From the NCBI GenBank assembly GCA_022867105.1, contig JALHVH010000140.1, forward strand, positions 1 to 6,338: DNA of 6,338 nucleotides. Direction: 5' to 3'. A program made the translations under genes and the position numbers. Origin of the DNA: Candidatus Aminicenantota bacterium (GTDB lineage: Bacteria; Acidobacteriota; Aminicenantia; Aminicenantales; Saccharicenantaceae). The notes beneath the pieces are model-generated. The model saw only the letters and a list, made by a program, of their open reading frames with translations. It was not told the DNA's origin and ran no database searches. Shown here one piece after another: positions 1 through 4,836 of the stretch. Positions within the stretch are counted from its first letter, which is position 1. Every line of letters starts with the position of its first letter.

Positions 1-1407
1 GAACGCATCGTCATCGTCGCGGGAAAGGGGAACAACGGAGGCGACGGCCTGGTCGTCGCCCGCCACCTCTGGAACGGGGGCGTCCGGCCCGTCGTCCTGC
101 TCCTGGCCTCGAAGGGCGATGTCCGGGGGGATGCGGCCGTCAACTTGAACGCGGCCCTGAAAATGGGCATCCCTGTCAAAGAGATCACGTCTCCAGGGGA
201 TTGGGGCCGTCACAAAAAGGCGCTATCCCGGGCCACCGTGATCGTTGACGCCATATTCGGGACCGGTCTCGGGAAATCCCTCGATGGCCTCTATGCGCGG
301 GTCGTCGGCGATATCAACGCCTCGAAGGCTTTCAAGATCGCTGTCGATATCCCATCCGGCCTTTCCTCGGATTCCTCCTTGATCATCGGGCCATGCGTCA
401 AGGCGGACCTGACGGTGACGCTGGCCGCTCCCAAGATCGCCCACGTGCTCCCGCCCGCGGAAGAATATGTCGGTGAGCTCGTGATCGCCCCCATCGGCGT
501 GCCTCCCTTCCTTTTCGACGACCCCGGCCTGAAGCTCGAGATGGTCGAGCGGAAAGACGTGGCGCCGTTCCTGAAAGGAAGAAAGAAAGACACGCACAAA
601 GGGACCTTCGGCCATGTCCTCGTGATTTCGGGTTCGCTCGGCAAGACGGGTGCGGCCTCCCTGGCGGGCCGGGCCGCGCTGAGGATGGGCGCCGGGCTGG
701 TCACTGTGGCGACCCCGGCGAGCTGTCTTCCCATGGTGGCGCGCTCCGTCCCGGAGCTGATGACCGAGCCGCTGGCCGAGACGCCGAAAAAGACCATTGC
801 CGCGGGGGCTCTGCCCCGCGTCCTCGAGCTTCTCAAGGGGAAGGACGCCCTGCTCCTCGGGCCGGGTCTTTCCACGAACCCGTCAACCGCCGAATTCGTC
901 CTGGCCCTCCTGCCGAGGGTCAGGGTGCCCATGGTCCTTGACGCCGACGCGCTGAACATCATCGCCGCAAAGCCCGGGGTCCTGGGCTCGATCAAAACCC
1001 CGGCGGTGCTGACACCCCACCCGGGCGAGTTCGCCCGTCTGCTCGGCTTGACGAACCGCGAGGTCCTGGCCGACCGGCTCGACCTGGCGTCGGCCTTCGC
1101 CCGCAGGTATCGGGTTTATGTCGTCCTCAAAGGCCATAGAAGCCTGACTGCCTGCCCGGATGGTTGCGTCTTCATCAACCCGACCGGGAATCCGGGGATG
1201 GCCACCGGCGGGTCCGGCGACGTGCTCGGCGGGATGATCGCATCCCAGATCGGCCAGGAAAAGGATGTCCGCGGCGCCGTCGTTTCGGCCGTCTATGTTC
1301 ACGGACTAAGCGGCGACCTGGGGGCGGAGGAGCTCGGGGAACGGGCGCTCATCGCCGGGGACATCATCCGATTTCTTCCCAAGGCCCTGAAAGCGATGGA
1401 AACGTGA
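1..1407 (+). CDS. nnr: Bifunctional NAD(P)H-hydrate epimerase / ADP-dependent NAD(P)H-hydrate dehydratase, 5'-truncated
   Basis: Repairs damaged nicotinamide cofactors: the N-terminal YjeF_N domain epimerises R- and S-NAD(P)HX, and the C-terminal ribokinase-like domain dehydrates S-NAD(P)HX back to NAD(P)H using ADP or ATP. The frame is open from base 1, so the true start lies outside the window; about 468 residues are present and roughly 50 are probably missing. Numbering residues from base 1, the epimerase domain shows GNNGGDG (10-16), VDAIFGTG with Asp83, and DIPSGL (116-121). The dehydratase domain starts near KGTFGH (200-205) and shows LTPHPGE (337-343) and NPGMATGGSGD (397-407), with Asp407 in the catalytic position. 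No inactivating change is visible in either domain. The TGA stop overlaps the GTG start of tsaE. The first ATG at 145 is not the start, because the GNNGGDG motif lies upstream of it in the same frame. The family call is very secure. Confidence 0.97.
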   Translation, partial: ERIVIVAGKGNNGGDGLVVARHLWNGGVRPVVLLLASKGDVRGDAAVNLNAALKMGIPVKEITSPGDWGRHKKALSRATVIVDAIFGTGLGKSLDGLYARVVGDINASKAFKIAVDIPSGLSSDSSLIIGPCVKADLTVTLAAPKIAHVLPPAEEYVGELVIAPIGVPPFLFDDPGLKLEMVERKDVAPFLKGRKKDTHKGTFGHVLVISGSLGKTGAASLAGRAALRMGAGLVTVATPASCLPMVARSVPELMTEPLAETPKKTIAAGALPRVLELLKGKDALLLGPGLSTNPSTAEFVLALLPRVRVPMVLDADALNIIAAKPGVLGSIKTPAVLTPHPGEFARLLGLTNREVLADRLDLASAFARRYRVYVVLKGHRSLTACPDGCVFINPTGNPGMATGGSGDVLGGMIASQIGQEKDVRGAVVSAVYVHGLSGDLGAEELGERALIAGDIIRFLPKALKAMET

Positions 1408-1862
1408 GCGGGTCCGCACCCGATAAGAACTCCACGGAAAAAAGCCAGTCTGTCGTCCGGGTCACGCGCTCGGCCGAAGAAACGTTCCGGCTGGCCGAGG
1501 AGATGGCTGAGGCCTTCCGGTGCGGGGAAGTCGTGCTCCTCTCGGGAGGGCTGGGTGCGGGCAAGACCGTTTTTACCAAAGGGCTGGCCGCCGGACTCGG
1601 CGTCGAGGATACGACCCGCGTCTGCAGCCCCTCCTATACGCTGGTCAATATTTATGAGGGAAGATTCCGAATCTTCCACATCGATCTCTTTCGGCTCCGC
1701 GGCGATCAGGAGATAAGGGACCTCGGCTGGGAGGACTTCCTCGGCGAAGGCGTCGTCGTCATTGAATGGGCCGAGAAGCTCGTGTTCCCGCCCGAGGGCA
1801 TCCGGGTCATGATCGAACAGGGGAACGATGACGAGCGGACGATCACCATCCGTCGGTCCTGA
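1404..1862 (+). CDS. tsaE: tRNA threonylcarbamoyladenosine biosynthesis ATPase TsaE
   Basis: P-loop ATPase of the TsaBDE complex, which transfers threonylcarbamoyl to A37 of ANN-decoding tRNAs in the cytoplasm; TsaE powers the TsaB-TsaD cycle. The product is 152 residues, close to the family's usual length of about 150. Visible motifs are the Walker A GGLGAGKT (48-55), SPSYTLVN (75-82), HIDLFRL (92-98) and IEWAEK (120-125). The GTG start at 1404 is inferred: it overlaps the nnr stop in a GTGA arrangement typical of translational coupling, and it gives a family-length protein. The next in-frame ATG at 1503 would delete the first strand and helix. The Shine-Dalgarno is weak (GGA just upstream), consistent with coupling. 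The frame is open further upstream to 1164, but that extension lies antiparallel to no motif and reads through the conserved end of nnr. tsaB, a frequent neighbour, does not follow. The gene is probably co-transcribed with nnr. Confidence 0.95.
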   Translation: MSGSAPDKNSTEKSQSVVRVTRSAEETFRLAEEMAEAFRCGEVVLLSGGLGAGKTVFTKGLAAGLGVEDTTRVCSPSYTLVNIYEGRFRIFHIDLFRLRGDQEIRDLGWEDFLGEGVVVIEWAEKLVFPPEGIRVMIEQGNDDERTITIRRS

Positions 1863-1967
1863 TTCCTCTCTTGTCAAGCAGGGGACAAATAACTGTTGAT
1901 ATTTTCCCGTCAGGGTGTTTTAACCAATGGCGTTGGTCATTTGACCAATGGAATGGGTCAGCTTGTC
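1863..1967. other. Gap between convergent tsaE and thiE, with weak terminator-like dyads
   Basis: This 105-bp gap separates the converging ends of tsaE and thiE and has no credible gene. It is richer in A and T than the flanking genes. A 5-bp dyad, TTGTC (1871-1875) with GACAA (1884-1888), lies just after the tsaE stop, and a tandem dyad repeat occupies 1922-1960 (separate entry). None of these stems is followed by a clear run of Ts on either strand, so an intrinsic terminator is possible but not demonstrated. Confidence 0.5.
1922..1960. repeat. Two tandem 18-bp imperfect dyad repeats
   Basis: Two copies of an 18-bp unit (1922-1939 and 1943-1960) lie 21 bp apart and agree at 14 of 18 positions. 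The shared parts are ACCAATGG on the left and GGTCA on the right. Each unit is itself an imperfect palindrome. At the junction TTGGTCA (1933-1939) and TGACCAA (1942-1948) form a perfect 7-2-7 inverted repeat. As RNA, several stems are mutually exclusive: 1923-1927 with 1933-1937, 1931-1938 with 1943-1950, or 1942-1946 with 1956-1960. It could be a bidirectional terminator, an mRNA 3'-end structure or a protein-binding site. The repeat is seen directly; its function is unknown. Confidence 0.6.
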
Positions 1968-2603
1968 TTAGATCAGGACTCTTTTCTTCAGTTCCGCAGC
2001 GGCCTTGCGGGCGTCGGCAGCGCCCAGGATGGCCGAAACGACGGCGACTCCGGCTGCGCCGGCCCTCAGGACGTCCGCAGCGTTGCCCGCATTGATCCCG
2101 CCGATGGCGATGATAGGGATGTCGATCAGCTTATGCATCCTCCGGATGCCCTCGGAGCCGACAATCGGAAGATCAGTATTCTTAGTGGTCGTCGCGTAAA
2201 TGGGCCCGAGGCCGACGTAATCGGCGCCGAGCCGCTCGGCCTCGCGTGCCTCTTTTAAGGTGTTCACGGAGACTCCAATGATCTTTGACCTGCCGAGAAG
2301 CTTCTTGGCCCGGTCGGGCGGCATATCGTCCTGTCCCAGATGCACCCCCGCGGCCCCGCAGGCAAGGGAGATGTCCACGCGGTCGTTGATGAGGAAAGGA
2401 ACACCAAGTTTTCCGAGCTGTTCGCTAATCCTCGAGGCGAGCTCGAGGAAATCCCGCGTTCCGAGGTCCTTCGCCCTGAGCTGAACGACGGTCACGCCGC
2501 CCAGGACGGCCTCGCGGATACGGGGAAGAAGGTCTTTCCCGGCCGCGAATTCCGTGTCTGCGACGAGATACAGCGACCAGTCGATCCTCCTCATTGGGCT
2601 CAT
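1968..2603 (-). CDS. thiE: Thiamine phosphate synthase (ThiE)
   Basis: Condenses HMP pyrophosphate with the thiazole phosphate to give thiamine phosphate, the joining step of thiamine synthesis in the cytoplasm. The product is 211 residues, the normal length for this TIM-barrel family. Motifs in order are VQLRAKD (40-46), INDR (72-75), GVHLGQDD (86-93), IGVSV (109-113), GPIYATTTKNTDLP (133-146), IIAIGGIN (164-171) and GAAGVAVVSAI (182-192). The pyrophosphate and Mg-binding Gln, Arg, Lys, Asn and Asp and the TxTK loop are all kept, which favours ThiE over the related tautomerase TenI. Two starts are possible: ATG at 2603, or ATG at 2594, which has GGGAAG about 9 nt upstream. The -10 box ends only 7 nt before the first ATG, so either start gives a very short or absent leader. 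There is therefore no room for a TPP riboswitch in this transcript. No other thi gene is in the window. Confidence 0.95.
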   Translation of the reverse strand: MSPMRRIDWSLYLVADTEFAAGKDLLPRIREAVLGGVTVVQLRAKDLGTRDFLELASRISEQLGKLGVPFLINDRVDISLACGAAGVHLGQDDMPPDRAKKLLGRSKIIGVSVNTLKEAREAERLGADYVGLGPIYATTTKNTDLPIVGSEGIRRMHKLIDIPIIAIGGINAGNAADVLRAGAAGVAVVSAILGAADARKAAAELKKRVLI

Positions 2604-2610
2604 CTTCCCG

Positions 2611-2639
2611 ATTATAGCCGCACGGCCGTCCGATGTGAA
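2611..2639 (-). promoter_or_regulatory. Sigma70-type promoter of thiE, leaderless configuration
   Basis: Reading the minus strand, TTCACA (2639-2634) is followed after exactly 17 bp by a perfect TATAAT (2616-2611). Initiation about 7 bp downstream would fall at 2605-2603, at or within two bases of the first thiE ATG. The promoter match is strong. The start site and the leaderless reading are inferred from spacing only. Confidence 0.75.
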
Positions 2640-2681
2640 CCATGTTTTTCCATGCGGCCGTGAATTCTGCTAGCTTCTTTA

Positions 2682-2710
2682 TTGACTTTGGTGCCCGTTT
2701 ATTTTTTAAT
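2682..2710 (+). promoter_or_regulatory. Sigma70-type promoter of the apt-permease operon
   Basis: TTGACT (2682-2687) and TTTAAT (2705-2710) are each five of six matches to the consensus boxes and are separated by 17 bp. The predicted start near 2717 leaves a leader of about 25 nt carrying the apt ribosome-binding site. The promoter faces away from the thiE promoter, and 42 bp separate the two -35 boxes. Confidence 0.75.
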
Positions 2711-2730
2711 GAGAGCGAATCCCCGGAGAA

Positions 2731-2734
2731 AGGA
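2731..2734 (+). promoter_or_regulatory. Ribosome-binding site deciding the apt start
   Basis: AGGA, within the purine-rich tract 2726-2734, lies 7 nt before the ATG at 2742. This favours 2742 over the in-frame ATG at 2709, which sits inside the -10 box, and over the TTG at 2682, which is part of the -35 box. Confidence 0.75.
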
Positions 2735-2741
2735 CGAAAAC

Positions 2742-3272
2742 ATGACCATCGACCTGAGATCAAAAATATGCGACGTGCCGGATTTTCCCAAACCGGGCAT
2801 CGTCTTCAAGGACCTCACGCCGCTCATCCAGGATGCCGCCGCCTACAACGAAGCGATCGACCGGATGGCCGCCTGGGCCCGGACAAAAGGGCCCGACATT
2901 ATCGTCGGAATCGAGTCGCGGGGCTTCTTGTTCGCTGCCGGCGTCGCCCGCGAATTGCGCCTCGGCCTGACCGTTATCCGGAAGAAGGGCAAGCTGCCCC
3001 GAAAGACCGTCTGCGTCCTCGCCCCGAACGAGTACGCGGTCGAGCATTTCGAGATGCACGTCGACGCCGTCTCCCCGGGGCAGAGGGTCCTCATCGTGGA
3101 CGACCTCATCGCCACCGGCTCGTCATCCATCAGTTCCATCGACCTCGTCGGGAAACTCGAGGGAAAGGTCGTCGGGTTCGCTGCCGTCGTCGATCTCTCG
3201 TTCCTCAAAGGCGTCGAGAACATCATGAAAGCCCACCCAGAGGTCGATCTCCTGAGCCTTGTGACGTTCTAG
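2742..3272 (+). CDS. apt: Adenine phosphoribosyltransferase
   Basis: Salvages adenine by transferring it to PRPP to give AMP in the cytoplasm. The product is 176 residues, matching the usual length of about 170-180. Family signatures are the N-terminal VPDFPKPGIVFKDLTPLI (12-29), IVGIESRGFLFAAGVA (54-69), the RKKGKLP segment (80-86), the flexible-loop EYAVEHFEMH (97-106) and the PRPP-binding RVLIVDDLIATGSSS (115-129) with adjacent Asp120 and Asp121. The last motif ends TGSSS instead of the more common TGGT, a mild variation. Start choice rests on the AGGA ribosome-binding site and on family length. The gene has its own promoter at 2682-2710 and is followed 6 bp later, in the same frame, by a purine permease, so the two probably form a salvage operon. 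Identification is secure. Confidence 0.97.
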   Translation: MTIDLRSKICDVPDFPKPGIVFKDLTPLIQDAAAYNEAIDRMAAWARTKGPDIIVGIESRGFLFAAGVARELRLGLTVIRKKGKLPRKTVCVLAPNEYAVEHFEMHVDAVSPGQRVLIVDDLIATGSSSISSIDLVGKLEGKVVGFAAVVDLSFLKGVENIMKAHPEVDLLSLVTF

Positions 3273-3278
3273 TCTCAC

Positions 3279-4604
3279 ATGAAAGCCTGGCTCGAACGCT
3301 GTTTCAAGCTCCGGGAGAACGGGACAACGGTCAAGAACGAACTCCTGGGCGGGGCCACGACGTTCATGACCATGTCCTATATCATCTTCGTCCAGCCGGC
3401 CATCCTGTCCATGACCGGGATGGACAAAGGCGCGGTCATGGTTGCGACGTGCCTTTCCAGCGCCCTGGCGACCCTCCTCACGGGTCTCCTGGCCAAATAT
3501 CCCATCGCCCAGGCCCCGGCCATGGGTCATAATATTTTCTTCGCGGTCATCGTCTGCGGGACCATGGGCTATTCCTGGCAGGTTGCCCTGGGCGCGAACT
3601 TCATCTCCGGCTGCATCTTCATCGTTTTAGCCGTCATCGGAGTTTGGGGGACCGTGGTCGAGGCTGTGCCCATGTGTCTCAAGTTCGGGATCGCCGTCGG
3701 CATCGGGCTCCTCATCGCTCTCATCGGCCTCCAGTATGGCGGGATCGTCGTGGACACGCCGGGAATCATGGTCGGGATCGGCGACCTGACGAGCAAGCCC
3801 GTCGTCCTTGTCCTCTTAGGCCTGGCCTTGACGGCCGTCCTGATGGCCCGCAAGGTCCCCGGGGCCATCCTCATCGGTATCCTGGCCACCGCCGTCGCGG
3901 GAGTCCCTCTGGGCATCGTCAAGTATCACGGGCTCCTGGCGCCCGTCCCGAGCCTCGCGCCCACGTTCCTCAAGCTTGACATCGCGGGCGCCTTCCGGTC
4001 GGGATTGTTGTCTGTGGTCTTTATCTTTTTCTTCCTGGACGTCTTTGACGCGGTCGGCACCCTCATCGGGGTCGGTAGCTCTGGAGGGTTCCTCAAGGAT
4101 GGGAAACTGCCGCGGGCCAACCAAGCCATGATGGCCGACGCGGTGGGCACGGTCGGCGGCGTTGTCCTGGGAACGTCCACGGTCTCGAGCTACATCGAGA
4201 GCGTCACCGGCATCGCCCAGGGCGCCCGGACCGGCCTGGCCAACGTCATGACCTCATTCCTCTTCCTGGCCGCCCTCTTCTTCAGCCCTCTGGCCGAAAT
4301 GATCAGCGGCGAATTCCACTTCAAGGGCATGTCGCTCCACCCGGTCATCGCTCCGCCGCTCATCATCGTCGGCTATATGATGATGAAGGGCGTCGTCCGG
4401 ATCGATTGGGAGGACCTGACCGAGGCCGTCCCGGCCTTCCTGAGCATCGTCATCATGCCCCTGACCGTGAGCATCACAGAGGGCATCTCCTTCGGGTTCA
4501 TTTCCTATTCGCTTCTCAAGCTGGTCACGGGTAAAGGAAAGCAGGTCCACTGGCTGATCTATCTGTTTTCGGTGTTGTTCATAATCAGGTATGTTATTGA
4601 ATAA
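3279..4604 (+). CDS. NCS2-family purine nucleobase permease (AzgA / adenine-guanine-hypoxanthine type)
   Basis: Inner-membrane transporter of the nucleobase:cation symporter-2 family, AzgA branch, expected to import adenine, guanine or hypoxanthine with protons. The 441 residues match the roughly 440-450 of E. coli relatives and contain about 12-14 hydrophobic segments. Motifs: FKLRENGT (9-16), TTFMTMSYIIFVQPAIL (27-43), APAMGHNIFF (79-88), FLDVFDAVGTLIG (252-264) with Asp257 in the TM8 region, and TSTVSSYIES (299-308) with Glu307 in the TM10 region, then GARTGLANV (315-323). The TM3 motif departs from the usual APGMGLNAFF. The ATG at 3279 has no clear Shine-Dalgarno and lies 6 bp after the apt stop, suggesting translational coupling; the next ATG (3366-3368 area) would remove part of TM1. 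Exact substrate cannot be read from the sequence; the apt neighbour favours a purine, perhaps adenine. Confidence 0.93.
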   Translation: MKAWLERCFKLRENGTTVKNELLGGATTFMTMSYIIFVQPAILSMTGMDKGAVMVATCLSSALATLLTGLLAKYPIAQAPAMGHNIFFAVIVCGTMGYSWQVALGANFISGCIFIVLAVIGVWGTVVEAVPMCLKFGIAVGIGLLIALIGLQYGGIVVDTPGIMVGIGDLTSKPVVLVLLGLALTAVLMARKVPGAILIGILATAVAGVPLGIVKYHGLLAPVPSLAPTFLKLDIAGAFRSGLLSVVFIFFFLDVFDAVGTLIGVGSSGGFLKDGKLPRANQAMMADAVGTVGGVVLGTSTVSSYIESVTGIAQGARTGLANVMTSFLFLAALFFSPLAEMISGEFHFKGMSLHPVIAPPLIIVGYMMMKGVVRIDWEDLTEAVPAFLSIVIMPLTVSITEGISFGFISYSLLKLVTGKGKQVHWLIYLFSVLFIIRYVIE

Positions 4605-4636
4605 AAAAGAGCTAATGTGAACGCAATAAATAAAGT

Positions 4637-4642
4637 TATAAT
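4637..4642 (+). promoter_or_regulatory. Possible -10 box just upstream of the inverted-repeat element
   Basis: A perfect TATAAT, but no convincing -35 box at 16-18 bp spacing. If used, transcription would start around 4649, at the first hairpin of the element, placing the whole structure in the GH3 leader. In AT-rich DNA the hexamer could be chance. Confidence 0.3.
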
Positions 4643-4644
4643 GT

Positions 4645-4771
4645 GAGTGCGGTCTGAAGCCGCCCTCTGCCCCCGGACCCCGGGGAACCAGTCCCGTCGG
4701 TTCCCCCCGTCGGATAAGCCGACGGGCCCCCCTCCGCTACGGGGGCTCGAGGGCGGCATTCAGTGCCGCTC
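4645..4771. repeat. Nested inverted-repeat element (REP/BIME- or MITE-like), about 127 bp
   Basis: The left end (4645-4674) and the right end (4741-4771) are imperfect inverted copies of each other. The core pairing is GCCGCCCTC (4659-4667) with GAGGGCGGC (4749-4757). It extends outward through CTGAA (4654-4658) with TTCAG (4759-4763) and inward through GCCCCC (4669-4674) with GGGGGC (4741-4746). Each end also folds alone: 4649-4653 with 4659-4663 (loop CTGAA), and GCGGCA (4753-4758) with TGCCGC (4764-4769) (loop TTCAG). Internal stems are GGGGAACC (4682-4689) with GGTTCCCC (4699-4706), CCCGTCGG (4706-4713) with CCGACGGG (4719-4726), and CCCCC (4728-4732) with GGGGG (4741-4745). CCCGTCGG also occurs at 4693-4700. 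It is far more GC-rich than its flanks. Structure is seen directly; the class is inferred. Confidence 0.65.
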
Positions 4772-4822
4772 AAAGTGGGATGTAGCATGAATTATTTCGT
4801 TTATATTAGATAGGCTGGACAA

Positions 4823-4828
4823 GAGGAG
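4823..4828 (+). promoter_or_regulatory. Ribosome-binding site of the GH3 gene
   Basis: GAGGAG lies 8 nt before the ATG at 4837, a strong Shine-Dalgarno that fixes the start. The encoded N-terminus is a basic-plus-hydrophobic signal sequence, which supports this choice. Confidence 0.8.
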
Positions 4829-4836
4829 CGAAAACC

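Larger units (their letters stand above)
4605..4836. other. Intergenic region between the permease and GH3 genes
   Basis: This 232-bp gap has three parts. The first is an AT-rich stretch (4605-4644) holding a TATAAT. The second is a very GC-rich nested inverted repeat (4645-4771). The third is an AT-rich stretch (4772-4836) with the GH3 ribosome-binding site. No credible coding sequence was found on either strand. No stem followed by a T-run is visible, so termination after the permease is either unaided or done by the GC-rich element. Confidence 0.7.

Noticed and set aside
291..995. A 234-codon open frame on the minus strand opposite nnr
   Set aside because: It lies wholly inside the well-supported nnr gene, has no family signature, and has an Arg/Ser/Pro/Ala-rich shadow composition.
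1164..1403. N-terminal extension of tsaE inside nnr
   Set aside because: The stretch is Arg-rich with no TsaE homology and overlaps the conserved dehydratase motif of nnr. The GTG at 1404 gives the normal family length.
2604..2741. TPP or purine riboswitch in the thiE-apt intergenic region
   Set aside because: The predicted leaders are about 0-2 nt for thiE and about 25 nt for apt. Both are too short for either aptamer, and no conserved core was seen.
2642..3532. A 296-codon open frame on the plus strand over apt and the start of the permease
   Set aside because: It is a +1 shadow of apt and the permease. It is rich in Arg, Pro and Gly, as expected for off-frame reading of GC-rich DNA, and shows no recognisable motif.
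4559..4759. A minus-strand small open frame across the GC-rich inverted repeat
   Set aside because: It runs from the repeat into the end of the permease gene. Its sequence follows the palindromes rather than codon bias, and no ribosome-binding site or motif was found.
4649..4771. The GC-rich hairpins as a simple intrinsic terminator for the permease operon
   Set aside because: None of the stems is followed by a T-run, and the nested symmetric layout is more elaborate than a terminator. Termination is not excluded, but it is not supported.
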